Shown: positions 43,360-53,057 of the stretch, one piece after another
Numbering within the stretch: position 1 is the stretch's first letter
Layout of the letters: every line of letters starts with the position of its first letter
Assembly: GCA_046295175.1 (NCBI GenBank)
Contig: JBKBNY010000001.1
Coordinates: 1-64,000, forward strand
DNA length: 64,000 nucleotides
Reading direction: 5' to 3'
From: JALOLV01 sp046295175
Lineage (GTDB): Bacteria > Bacteroidota > Bacteroidia > Cytophagales > Spirosomataceae
Notes under the pieces: generated by a model
The model's database searches: none
Told to the model about the DNA's origin: nothing
Seen by the model: only the letters and a program-made list of their open reading frames with translations
Translations under genes and position numbers: made by a program

Positions 43360-45729
43360 TCAGTTTGCCATTTCAGACAAGAACTTGATACGCATCAGGC
43401 GAAGTTCTTCTTCGGTAATATCATCATCGCCAATCTGTTGGATTGCAGTACGGATATTATCGGTCTCGGCTCTCATAAAGTATTCATAAATGTCGTCTTG
43501 GCGGTCTTCGTCGATTACTTGATTGATGTAATAATCAAGATTTAGCCTTGTACCCGAATAACAAATATGCTCAATTTCTTCGATAAGCTCTTGCATCGTC
43601 AAATCTTTCGATTCGGCGATTTCTTCGAGGTCAATCTTACGGTCAATCTGCTGAATGATATAAATCTTAGTTTTTGATTTATTCACTGCCGATTTCACAA
43701 CCAAATCTTTGGTTGTTTCTATCTCGTTATCATCAACGTACTTCGAGATTAATTCCAAGAATGGTTTTCCAAACTTCTGCACTTTCCCCATTCCGACCCC
43801 GTTGATTTGAGCCAAATCAGACTGAGTTGTTGGGTAAGTTGTGGCCATCTCTTCGAGCGAAGGGTCTTGGAAAACCACGTATGGCGGTACGTTTTTCTCT
43901 TTGGCAATTTTTTTACGAAGTGCCTTGAGCAATTCAAAAAGAGCGTCGTCGAATGCTCCACCGCCGCCACTTCCAGGAGCCGATGTCTGAATCTCATCAT
44001 CATCGCTGCTTTCGGTGTTTTCATAGTTATGGTCTTCCGACATCGTAATCGAATACGAATCTTCGATAAACTTACGACCTTTTTCAGAAACCTTCACAAC
44101 ACCGTAGCTTTCGATGTCTTTCTCAATATACCCAAAAACTAATAACTGACGGAGAATCGAAACCCAACGTTCGCCAGCAGTCTGCTGATTGCCTTTTTTG
44201 GTTTCTTTCTTTTCTTCTTTCTTAACTGGTTTTGGTGCTTTGGCAACTGGTTTTGTTTCTTCTCCATCTTCATCATCCAATTCAATCTCCAGTTCTACCT
44301 CCTCTTCTTCTTCGTCGTCATCCTCTTCAACTGCACCACCTAAAATCCCTTTACCTTTTCCGTAAACATCCAATTTATGATGCTCATAGCTTTTTACGTA
44401 AGGATTTGCTTCGTTGGCTGTTAAAACATCCGAAATATGCTGAATATCAAAGCGTTCGTTTACGGCTAAAATGGTTTTTAGTGCCAAAACTGCCTCATCC
44501 TCAACTTTGAAAGTCTTGGTTGGTTTCAAGCAGTTATCACAAAAACCACAATTTTTCTCCATGTGTTCGCCGAAGTAGCTCAACAACTGACGACGACGAC
44601 AAACGCCCAAATTGGCATACGCAACCATCTCCATCAACAACGCACGGGCATTGTCTCTTTCGGTTACGGTTTTATCTTTATTAAATTTCTCAAGTTTCTG
44701 AATATCATCAAAACTGTAAAACATGATACAGTTTCCTTCGAGTCCGTCACGGCCCGCACGACCCGTTTCTTGATAATAACCTTCGAGCGATTTTGGTGCA
44801 TCGTAGTGAATCACAAAACGCACGTCTGGCTTGTCGATTCCCATCCCGAAAGCAATCGTTGCCACAATTACGTCGGCTTCTTCGTTCAAGAACGCATCTT
44901 GGTTTTTCATTCGGGTATCCGAATCCAACCCTGCGTGGTAAGGCAATGCTTTTACATCGTTTACCGCTAATAATTCGGCGATTTCTTCTACCTTCTTACG
45001 GCTCAAACAATAAACAACACCTGACTTGCCTTTGTGCGTCTTGATGAATTTGATGAGTTGCTTTTTAGAATCTATCTTCGGGCGAATCTCGTAGTAGAGG
45101 TTTTTACGGTTGAATGAAGACTTGTAGAGCGTTGCTTCATCCATTCCGAGATTCTTATTAATATCTTGCTGAACTTTTGGCGTTGCAGTGGCAGTCAGGG
45201 CGATTATCGGAAGATTCGGATTTATATCGTCAATAATACTACGGATTCGTCGATATTCTGGTCTAAAATCGTGTCCCCACTCCGAAATACAATGGGCTTC
45301 ATCTACCGCTACAAATGATAACTTTGCTTTTTTCAAAAACGAGAGGTTGTCTTCTTTTGTCAACGACTCGGGTGCGATATAAAGTAGTTTACATTCGCCA
45401 CTAAGTACATCGTTCTTGACCTTCGTCATTTCGGCCTTGTTCAATGTCGAGTTCAAAAACTGAGCATTAATCCCAAAAGCCGTCATTTGGTCCACTTGGT
45501 TTTTCATCAAGGCGATGAGCGGAGATATAACAATCGCCGTACCATCAAGCACCATTGCGGGTAGCTGATAGCACAAAGACTTACCAGCACCAGTTGGCAT
45601 GATTACAAAGGTATTCTTGCCTTCGGTGATGTTATTGATAATAATTTCCTGTTCGCCACGAAACGTGTCGAAACCAAAGATTTCTTTTAGTTTTTCTTTT
45701 AATGACTGCTGTACTGCTGTTTCTACCAT
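43360..45729 (-). CDS. recQ: ATP-dependent DNA helicase RecQ
   Basis: A 789-residue helicase for recombination and replication-fork repair. SF2 motifs are present: MPTGAGKSLCYQLPA (motif I), AVDEAHCISEWGHDFRPEY (II with the aromatic loop), ALTATAT (III), ATIAFGMGIDKPDVRFVIHY (V) and YYQETGRAGRDG (VI). The zinc-binding CRRRQLLSYFGE...CGFCDNC is intact. RQC and HRDC domains follow. It is about 180 residues longer than the E. coli enzyme. An acidic insert (EEDDDEEEEEVELEIELDDE, about 470-500) and a Lys-rich linker lie within the RQC region. Confidence 0.95.
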   Translation of the reverse strand: MVETAVQQSLKEKLKEIFGFDTFRGEQEIIINNITEGKNTFVIMPTGAGKSLCYQLPAMVLDGTAIVISPLIALMKNQVDQMTAFGINAQFLNSTLNKAEMTKVKNDVLSGECKLLYIAPESLTKEDNLSFLKKAKLSFVAVDEAHCISEWGHDFRPEYRRIRSIIDDINPNLPIIALTATATPKVQQDINKNLGMDEATLYKSSFNRKNLYYEIRPKIDSKKQLIKFIKTHKGKSGVVYCLSRKKVEEIAELLAVNDVKALPYHAGLDSDTRMKNQDAFLNEEADVIVATIAFGMGIDKPDVRFVIHYDAPKSLEGYYQETGRAGRDGLEGNCIMFYSFDDIQKLEKFNKDKTVTERDNARALLMEMVAYANLGVCRRRQLLSYFGEHMEKNCGFCDNCLKPTKTFKVEDEAVLALKTILAVNERFDIQHISDVLTANEANPYVKSYEHHKLDVYGKGKGILGGAVEEDDDEEEEEVELEIELDDEDGEETKPVAKAPKPVKKEEKKETKKGNQQTAGERWVSILRQLLVFGYIEKDIESYGVVKVSEKGRKFIEDSYSITMSEDHNYENTESSDDDEIQTSAPGSGGGGAFDDALFELLKALRKKIAKEKNVPPYVVFQDPSLEEMATTYPTTQSDLAQINGVGMGKVQKFGKPFLELISKYVDDNEIETTKDLVVKSAVNKSKTKIYIIQQIDRKIDLEEIAESKDLTMQELIEEIEHICYSGTRLNLDYYINQVIDEDRQDDIYEYFMRAETDNIRTAIQQIGDDDITEEELRLMRIKFLSEMAN

Positions 45730-46077
45730 AAACTCTCTCGCTAAACGGGTATTTTAGTGGAATCGGATTCTCGATATTTTAGGAAATTCACTTTGCTAAT
45801 ATACACTTTTTTTATGATTCAAAATCAGATAAAAAAAATCATATACAATTTCTGAGGATACCAATTAATTGTGTTGTCTTTTTAAAATTCATAAATCGAA
45901 ATTAATAAAAAATTCAGAATGCAAAATGAAAAAAATTTTGTGAGGCATAGGCTACTCAAATCTTTCTTTGAAAAGTCCTATTAAAACTTTCTTATATTAC
46001 TTTACACTTCCTCATGCCAGCCTCCGATTCATCATCAATTCAATCAAAAAATCAACAAAAACCCCAAAATATTCTCG

Positions 46078-46085
46078 TATTTTTG
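46078..46085 (+). promoter_or_regulatory. -7 element upstream of kdsD
   Basis: TATTTTTG fits TAnnTTTG and lies about 28 bp before the TTG start of kdsD. No matching -33 element is seen. The remaining 45730-46077 shows nothing recognisable. Confidence 0.4.
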
Positions 46086-46113
46086 CATTTCGATTATAAA
46101 ATTAAGACTGAAT

Positions 46114-47082
46114 TTGAAAACTGAAAAAAATATTAGTGTGCTTGCAAAAAAAGTTTTGCAAGATGAAGCCAATGCAATCCTGAATATCCAACAATTCATC
46201 AACAAAGATTTTGAAGATTGTGCCAATGCTATTTTGAATTCAAGCGGTAGGCTCGTGGTTACTGGTATCGGTAAAAGTGCCATAATTGCCCAGAAAATTG
46301 TAGCAACGATGAATTCGACCGGTACCCCTGCCCTATTTATGCACGCTGCCGATGCAATTCATGGCGATTTGGGGATGATTCAGAGCAACGATTTGGTACT
46401 TTGTATCTCAAAAAGTGGCGATACGCCCGAAATAAAAGTGCTTGTACCGCTACTCAAACGTACAGGGAATAAATTAATCGCGATGGTGAGCAATACCAAG
46501 TCTTACCTTGCCAAACAAGCCGATTTTGTACTTAATGCCTTTGTCGAACGTGAGGCTTGTCCGCTCAACCTCGCCCCGACAACCTCTACAACGGTTGCCC
46601 TTGCTCTTGGAGATGCTCTGGCGATGTGCTTGCTCGAAATGCGAGAATTTACAAGTAAAGATTTTGGCAAATATCACCCAGGCGGAAGTTTGGGCAAAAA
46701 ACTGTATTTAAAAGTAAAAGATATTTATCCAAATCACGCGATTCCGAAAGTTCCGGAAACGGCCAATATTCAAGCGGTGATTCTCGAAATGACCTCAAAA
46801 AGACTGGGTTGCACGGCAGTTATAAACGAATCGGACGAATTGCTCGGAATCATTACGGATGGAGATTTGCGTAGGATGCTGAATCGTTTTAACGATTTCT
46901 CGAATCTCACTGCCAAAGAAATCATGACTGTTAACCCAAAAACGGTATCCGATGATGACTACGCAGTTTATGCCTTAGAATTAATGCAGAGCAAAAACAT
47001 CACGCAGTTGGTTGTGACCGATGCCAAAAAAGTACTCGGTTTTGTACATTTGCACGATTTATTAAAAGAAGGATTAGTGTAA
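46114..47082 (+). CDS. kdsD: Arabinose-5-phosphate isomerase (KpsF/GutQ family)
   Basis: A 322-residue cytosolic enzyme that converts ribulose-5-phosphate to arabinose-5-phosphate for Kdo and lipopolysaccharide synthesis. The N-terminal SIS domain (about 30-180) shows VVTGIGKSAIIAQKIVATMNSTGTPALFMHAADAIHGDLG in overlapping family blocks (SIS motif GIGKS), LCISKSGDTPEI and ACPLNLAPTTSTT. Two CBS domains (about 205-320) end the protein. The start is TTG at 46114; it has correct family length, and no ATG lies nearby. Confidence 0.9.
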   Translation: MKTEKNISVLAKKVLQDEANAILNIQQFINKDFEDCANAILNSSGRLVVTGIGKSAIIAQKIVATMNSTGTPALFMHAADAIHGDLGMIQSNDLVLCISKSGDTPEIKVLVPLLKRTGNKLIAMVSNTKSYLAKQADFVLNAFVEREACPLNLAPTTSTTVALALGDALAMCLLEMREFTSKDFGKYHPGGSLGKKLYLKVKDIYPNHAIPKVPETANIQAVILEMTSKRLGCTAVINESDELLGIITDGDLRRMLNRFNDFSNLTAKEIMTVNPKTVSDDDYAVYALELMQSKNITQLVVTDAKKVLGFVHLHDLLKEGLV

Positions 47083-47163
47083 TGTGGGCGAATGCTATAC
47101 GCCGCTACGTTCCAACCATTTAGCCAAAATTTTAGTCATATCCACAAGTTCAAACTTCTGAGA

Positions 47164-50100
47164 ATGCAAAGACTACTATTATTTCTATTCATAACTTCAA
47201 ACATTTTTGCTCAGTCAACCGACCCAGCCAAACTCAAGTGGGAATTCCGTGGCCCAACGAATGTGAAGTTAGATGGAAAAAGTATTACCGACATAGCCTC
47301 CGACCCAAACGACCCCTTCGAAAATACGATTTGGGGCGTTACTGCGAGTGGTCAGGTGGTTATCAATCGAGAAATCCGAAAGCCCGATAGTAGGTGGAGT
47401 GAATTACCGATTGAGTTCGATGTTAAAAAGATAGTTTTTCAGCCAAATTCTCCGAATATTGTTTTTGCCGTACTCAATTCACAAAAATTCCTTCTCAAAA
47501 GTACCGACGACGGCAAAACTTGGAGCAATGTTGCAGTACCCGAAATCTCGAATAATTTAATCGAGAACCTCAAAATCTCGCAACGTGGACGTTTGGTGAT
47601 TGCTCTGAGTAATGGCACTTTTATGTATTCGGATAACGGTGGTGAAGTTTGGGTAAATGCCAATGTATCGTCTTTCAATAACATCGCCAATTTTTGGGTC
47701 GGCGATAACAATAAGATTTTTATTAGATTACTGGATGATATTTATTCGACCGAATCGCCTTACACAAATTGGCAAAAAATCGACCTCGATAAAGCATTGA
47801 GCGAAGGTTTTATTGCAAATGATACATTTTTCGAGCAGTTTAGCTCTTACATAACCGATAAAGGGATTTACTACGGATTTGTACCCAACCGCCGTCGGAT
47901 TATTACCGCAAACAAAACTTTTTCGTCGGATGCAGGCGTGACCTTCCGTTCATTCAATTTCCCTGCGAATTTAAAGGAGGTAGTTTTTGCAGGAGAAGAA
48001 TTGATATTTGCCACCGCCGATGGGGTTTTCTTGAGAAAAAACGCCAGTGATTTTCCACTCGAACCTCGCAATAACGGAATCGAAACCGAGTTTAAAATGG
48101 CAGCCGTAAGGGATATTTCGGGCGATGATTTTATTCAGGGTATTTCAACCAAAAATCTATTCTCTCTACGCAATATTTCTTCAAATTACGGAATAATTTA
48201 CCCGAATCAGCTTTCAGAATACCGATTTATACGAGATTTTGAAAGTACTACTTACCTCGGCAATAGCAATTATATCGAGCTAAAAATTGATAATAAACTC
48301 ATCTATCCAGCCGAAGAAATTATCCCGATTAATAATGCGTTGAGTTATATCAGATACGATAGAAATGGCCTAAAAAAAGTAGTGCAATACACCACCGAGC
48401 AAAACAATGTAAGAAGCGAGTCGGTCATTGCTCCCGATAATGCCTTTTATTCAAAATCAGCGGTTGACATTGCTCAAAACAACATCACAAAATCAATCTC
48501 AATTCTTTTTAGTGATGGCAGTGTTGCCCTAATCAAAAACCCGAGTTTGTATAAGAATTCGTTTGCTCAATTTACTGCAATCTCAACTCCGCTTTCTCAA
48601 AATGCAGCTTACGTTGTACCATTATCAGATACCGACAAAGATTGGTTAATATGTACAAAAAACGGCGAAATATATTATACCAACGACACAGGACAATCTT
48701 GGAAAAACATTAACACCACCTCTATCAGAAACCTGATTATCAATCATTTAGAATATTCAACAACTCAAAAAACACTATTTTTAGCGACATCAAACGGCAT
48801 CTGGATTGGTCAAGATATTTCTGGAGCAAATCCGAAATGGACCGATATAACAAAAGATTTCACCGAAAAGTCTTTTAACCATGTACTCTACCGCGAGCGT
48901 GACGGCTTGATAGTGGCCACCAATCGCCAAAAAGGAATCTACACGACCAATTGGTTTGCCAAAGCAAATACCATCATAACCCAAGCCCCAAGTTTTATTC
49001 CTTCTTTTGAAAATTACAATACCGATGGTGCCAGAGAAGCCACAAAGTTTTGTGTAGGTAGCAAAATAAATGTTCCATTCGCTACCGATTTACCGCAAGA
49101 TGGCTCTTATGAATTTACGGTTGATTTACTCAGAAACGACTCGTTAAATTCAAAAATAATTACCCTAAACGGCAAATCAAGCAAAAGCCCCGTTGAGGTC
49201 GAAATCCCTGCTGATTTAAAAACTGACTACTACCGATTCAGGGTAAACGCAAAAGGTTCGGCTACGGTTTCGGGTATAGAAAGTGGTTTGGTCTTGGCTT
49301 CGCCAAACAAAATCATGAGCGAATCTTCTAAACTTCTTTCAAGGGTATGTCCGCAAGATTCGGTCATTGTTGGAGTTCAGAGCAACTTAAATTTGGCATA
49401 TACCTGGAAAAAAGACAATAAAGTCATTGAAGGACTCACGAGCCAATTTTTTAAGACCAGTACCTTTGGTGTATATGAGCGTACTTTGACACAAAATGGG
49501 TGTATTGTCGAAAACTTAACTTTTGTATTGAGAGCTGGAGCAACGGGCGGCCTCTCGATTAGTGGGTCGGTGGGTCAAGGTACAAATTGGAACAACTACA
49601 GCCTTGCCCAAAACGATAAAATGGTACAGTACAAAGGTCAAGAAGTTGCATTTACAACGCCTTACACCAATGACTTTACCTACGATTTTAAGCTACTACG
49701 AAACGGAATTGAGCGTATTAGAACCCAATCAAAGTTTTTTCTTAATAGTTTATCGACAATTGGTGGCGATGTTCAATCTGATAACGGAACGTACTATTAC
49801 GAATATAGAACCCAAAATTGTACTTCTCGAACCAGTAATTATTTCAGAATTGGGCGAGAGATTCAGAATGAAACAATTAATCTAAACATTGCATCACCCA
49901 ATACTTTAGAGGCTCCGATTACTCATTTATTTTCTGACAAAACAAATACATCTTCATTATCGAGGCTGAATACCGTTTACGAATGGTACAAAGACAGTAT
50001 GCTTATTGCAAAACAGAATTACTCCCCTACCGCAACAACTTTTAACAAACTAACCCTCGAAAAAGAGGGAAATTACTCACTAAAAATCGACATTGAAGAG

Positions 50101-51390
50101 AAACGATTTAGCTCATTATCAGCTACTTATACAAATGGACGAATCGTAGTTGTGAATCAACGAAAAAGATGCGAAGGCATTTTGCTTTCGGCGATTGTCG
50201 GAAAAGATACCAAACAAACCGATTTCAGTGGAACTTACCAGTGGTTTATCAACAAAAACGAAATCAGAAATGCCAATAAGTTGAGTTTGATTGTAAAATC
50301 AGTGGGCCAATATCAACTCATTGCAACCGATGAAAACGGCATGCCGTTTCGCTCGGCAACGATAATTATCACAGAAAAAGACTTTTTGCAAGCACCCAAG
50401 ATTCAGAGTGAACCCGATGCTTGCGGGCAGACAACAGTCCTTAAAGTCGAAGACGATAACTTACTACAATTCAATAGTTTTCAGTGGTACAAAGACGGCC
50501 AAAAAACCGATGGCGATACACTTCCTTTTATCCGTGTAGGAAAAGCAGGCACGTATTCGCTCCGAATGAAAGTTGATAATATAGATACCGAATGTGCATT
50601 TTCACCTTCGATTACTTTCACTCCCAAGCCCGATTTTACGCCAAATATCGCCTTGAGTTATGGTAGCAATTGCGTTGTAGATTCATTCAAAGTCTATACC
50701 GATTTCAGTAATGAATACCGTTTCGATTGGTTTAAAGATGGGGTATTAGTACCAAATCAAAAGACTAACGAATTGATAATCAAAGATTTAAGTCGTTATC
50801 AGGTTGTAGTAACTCGCAATGACGGTTGTCAAAGGTTTTCGGAGTTTATCCAGTTAAAATCTTGTGCCGACCCCAAAACCAATCGAGCGGTTTTGATAAA
50901 TCCGCCTGTTATCAACACCAATAAGACAAACCTTTTTGTTCCAGAAACAACTATCTTACGAACCGAAGGTTGCCGCGATGCAAATTTTCAGTGGCTGCTC
51001 GACAACAAGCCTATCAAAGATGCTAAACTCAATACACTTGAAGTAAATTCTACTGGGAATTATTCGCTACAAATCGAAAAATTTGGCTGCGTTGCAACCT
51101 CAAATACAATCAAAATTGTAGCCGAGCAACTTTTATCGGCCGAAGACGAAATCAATACAACAATTAAAATTTATCCGAATCCAACTTCTTCAAAAATTTT
51201 GGTTGAAACCATTCAGCAAACAATTGACAAAAATTACATATATTTAAGTGATAATTTGGGCAAATTACTCGAAAAATGGCATTTTCAAGATAAAAAAGAA
51301 ATCAATCTCGAACACCTGCCCGCAGGAATTTATTACCTAAAAATTGAAACAAATGGTAAAGTATTGAGCAGAAAATTGATAAAAAATTGA
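47164..51390 (+). CDS. Large type IX-secreted protein with BNR/propeller and Ig-like domains
   Basis: A 1408-residue exported protein. The signal peptide is MQRLLLFLFITSNIFA. The N-terminal 620 residues show sialidase/VPS10-like repeats with S-DDGKTWSN, YSDNGGEVWVN and YTNDTGQSWKNI Asp boxes, suggesting beta propellers. After about 640 a series of Ig-like modules each carry a W-K-D or WYKDG strand and a closing Y-L tail (YQWFINKNEI, FQWYKDGQKTDG, FDWFKDGVLV, FQWLLDNKPI). The last 75 residues are a type A T9SS sorting domain (IYPNPTSSKILVE...LPAGIYYLKIETNGK). It is likely a cell-surface adhesin or binding protein. Confidence 0.88.
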   Translation: MQRLLLFLFITSNIFAQSTDPAKLKWEFRGPTNVKLDGKSITDIASDPNDPFENTIWGVTASGQVVINREIRKPDSRWSELPIEFDVKKIVFQPNSPNIVFAVLNSQKFLLKSTDDGKTWSNVAVPEISNNLIENLKISQRGRLVIALSNGTFMYSDNGGEVWVNANVSSFNNIANFWVGDNNKIFIRLLDDIYSTESPYTNWQKIDLDKALSEGFIANDTFFEQFSSYITDKGIYYGFVPNRRRIITANKTFSSDAGVTFRSFNFPANLKEVVFAGEELIFATADGVFLRKNASDFPLEPRNNGIETEFKMAAVRDISGDDFIQGISTKNLFSLRNISSNYGIIYPNQLSEYRFIRDFESTTYLGNSNYIELKIDNKLIYPAEEIIPINNALSYIRYDRNGLKKVVQYTTEQNNVRSESVIAPDNAFYSKSAVDIAQNNITKSISILFSDGSVALIKNPSLYKNSFAQFTAISTPLSQNAAYVVPLSDTDKDWLICTKNGEIYYTNDTGQSWKNINTTSIRNLIINHLEYSTTQKTLFLATSNGIWIGQDISGANPKWTDITKDFTEKSFNHVLYRERDGLIVATNRQKGIYTTNWFAKANTIITQAPSFIPSFENYNTDGAREATKFCVGSKINVPFATDLPQDGSYEFTVDLLRNDSLNSKIITLNGKSSKSPVEVEIPADLKTDYYRFRVNAKGSATVSGIESGLVLASPNKIMSESSKLLSRVCPQDSVIVGVQSNLNLAYTWKKDNKVIEGLTSQFFKTSTFGVYERTLTQNGCIVENLTFVLRAGATGGLSISGSVGQGTNWNNYSLAQNDKMVQYKGQEVAFTTPYTNDFTYDFKLLRNGIERIRTQSKFFLNSLSTIGGDVQSDNGTYYYEYRTQNCTSRTSNYFRIGREIQNETINLNIASPNTLEAPITHLFSDKTNTSSLSRLNTVYEWYKDSMLIAKQNYSPTATTFNKLTLEKEGNYSLKIDIEEKRFSSLSATYTNGRIVVVNQRKRCEGILLSAIVGKDTKQTDFSGTYQWFINKNEIRNANKLSLIVKSVGQYQLIATDENGMPFRSATIIITEKDFLQAPKIQSEPDACGQTTVLKVEDDNLLQFNSFQWYKDGQKTDGDTLPFIRVGKAGTYSLRMKVDNIDTECAFSPSITFTPKPDFTPNIALSYGSNCVVDSFKVYTDFSNEYRFDWFKDGVLVPNQKTNELIIKDLSRYQVVVTRNDGCQRFSEFIQLKSCADPKTNRAVLINPPVINTNKTNLFVPETTILRTEGCRDANFQWLLDNKPIKDAKLNTLEVNSTGNYSLQIEKFGCVATSNTIKIVAEQLLSAEDEINTTIKIYPNPTSSKILVETIQQTIDKNYIYLSDNLGKLLEKWHFQDKKEINLEHLPAGIYYLKIETNGKVLSRKLIKN

Positions 51391-51457
51391 TTCGGTTTTC
51401 CAACCCTCTTTGCGGTTTTTCTGTCTGTACAATAAATCACCTTTAAACTTCGGTTTG

Positions 51458-52432
51458 ATGCCCTCGAATCGGAAAATAAAAGATTTGAAAAAAAACTTTT
51501 ACATAGCATTTTCTCTTTGGGGTCTGTTAACTTCGTGCGATGTCGCAAAAGAAGATACCGTGCCGATTGTTGAGGTAATCGAAGAAAATCCAACCGCTGA
51601 TTTCCATACCACAATTGATGCCGCTCTTTCGATAAACCCAACAAGTTTCCAGAAATTAAAAGGTATTAAATCATTCACTATCAATCAATTACCCAAACAT
51701 GGCGAGGCTCGATTTATAGAAAATGGCTTTGTATATTACAAGGCAAATGGTAGCGGCAACAACGATAATTTTACCCTACAAGGTCAGACTCCGACAGGTA
51801 CAACAGTTACTGAAGACGTAAAAATTAATATTGTTTCTGATATAAGCGGACTCCCCTGCAATGCAGGCTGTATCGGCGATAACGCCAAAACCGAAGTCAA
51901 TAAAAATATCGAAATTGATGTTCTCAAAAACGATAAAACTTGCAGTCAGATTGCTCCAAACTCGCTTAAAGTTGAGATAAATCCTAAAAACGGGAGCATA
52001 GAAATTCAAAATCAAAAATTGATTTATAAACCAAATCCAGATTTCATCGGTGAAGATTTATTTTTCTATCGAATCGGGGTCAATAATTCAAAAAATCCAG
52101 TTGCACCAGTGACCGTCGTAGTAGGCGAAACCAGCGAATGTACCCAAGGAATGACCGATGATTTCATTAATCTTTTGGCTTATACTCCTACAACCGACCT
52201 CAAAATTGACGTTCTCGAAAACGACCGAATCTGTTCGCTGTATCGAAATGCAACTTTGAAAATCAACAAAAATCCCCAAATCGGAACAGTAAAAATAATA
52301 AAGGAAGCCAACAAAGAGTTTATCATTTATAACTCACCGAGGGTATTTAAAGGCTCCGATACCTTTGAATACGCCTTGTATCGTACCGAAAAAATATTCA
52401 TCAAAGCTCAAGTAACGATAACGATAAATTGA
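51458..52432 (+). CDS. Lipoprotein with cadherin/Ig-like repeats
   Basis: A 324-residue lipoprotein. ATG at 51458 is chosen; the signal runs to FSLWGLLTSC (Cys about 26). The mature part consists of about three similar beta modules ending with patterns such as NGSIEIQNQKLIYKPNPDFI and IGTVKIIKEA, each about 90 residues, of the kind seen in bacterial cadherin-like (Big_9) domains, where N-D-x-D loops often bind calcium. It follows the large T9SS protein by 67 bp and may be co-expressed. Confidence 0.72.
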   Translation: MPSNRKIKDLKKNFYIAFSLWGLLTSCDVAKEDTVPIVEVIEENPTADFHTTIDAALSINPTSFQKLKGIKSFTINQLPKHGEARFIENGFVYYKANGSGNNDNFTLQGQTPTGTTVTEDVKINIVSDISGLPCNAGCIGDNAKTEVNKNIEIDVLKNDKTCSQIAPNSLKVEINPKNGSIEIQNQKLIYKPNPDFIGEDLFFYRIGVNNSKNPVAPVTVVVGETSECTQGMTDDFINLLAYTPTTDLKIDVLENDRICSLYRNATLKINKNPQIGTVKIIKEANKEFIIYNSPRVFKGSDTFEYALYRTEKIFIKAQVTITIN

Positions 52433-52489
52433 TACATAAGGGTGTATCGCATACGCCTACCCACCACACCGAATGAAAAAAGGAGGTTG

Positions 52490-53044
52490 ATGACCGACAG
52501 AGAGATTTACGAAGGTTGCCTACGCAAAGACCCGAAGGCCCAAGCGACACTTTATCAGCGTTATAAAGGTCGCTTTTTTGGCGTTTGCCGTCGTTATACT
52601 CGCTGCCGAGAAGAAGCCGAAGATGTTTTTCAAGATGCTTTTGTAAAAGTTTTTTTGAATCTACACGAATTACGCCAACCCGAACAGCTCAGTTTTTGGA
52701 TTCACCGAGTGGTAGTCAATGTCTGTATTGATTTTACCAAAAAACAGGTAAATCTAACCGATATTAACGAGTTACCCGAACAATATCAACCCAATTGGGA
52801 GAGCGAAAGTATTATTTCGCAAATGAGTAATGCCGAATTAATGCTTTTGGTCAATGAACTACCCGATGGTGCCAGAATGGTATTTAATATGTATGTCATT
52901 GATGGTTATACACACGTCGAGATTGCTAAAACCTTGAATATTTCGGAAGGTACATCAAAATCACAACTGTTTTTTGCCAAGAAACTTTTGAAAGAGAAAA
53001 TCGAAAAACAACATTTGTTCAGCGATTTTGTAAATCGCTTATAA
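52490..53044 (+). CDS. ECF-type RNA polymerase sigma factor
   Basis: A 184-residue sigma-70 family protein. Region 2 is at about 15-80 (LYQRYKGRFFGVCRRYTRCR, then EEAEDVFQDAFVKVF), region 4 at about 120-175 (LPDGARMVFNMYVIDGYTHV, LNISEGTSKSQLFFAKKLL). The start ATG at 52490 is preceded by AGGAGG, a strong ribosome-binding site that is unusual in Bacteroidota. It is 13 bp upstream of a membrane protein likely to be its anti-sigma factor. Confidence 0.9.
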   Translation: MTDREIYEGCLRKDPKAQATLYQRYKGRFFGVCRRYTRCREEAEDVFQDAFVKVFLNLHELRQPEQLSFWIHRVVVNVCIDFTKKQVNLTDINELPEQYQPNWESESIISQMSNAELMLLVNELPDGARMVFNMYVIDGYTHVEIAKTLNISEGTSKSQLFFAKKLLKEKIEKQHLFSDFVNRL

Positions 53045-53057
53045 TAAAGATATTGCA

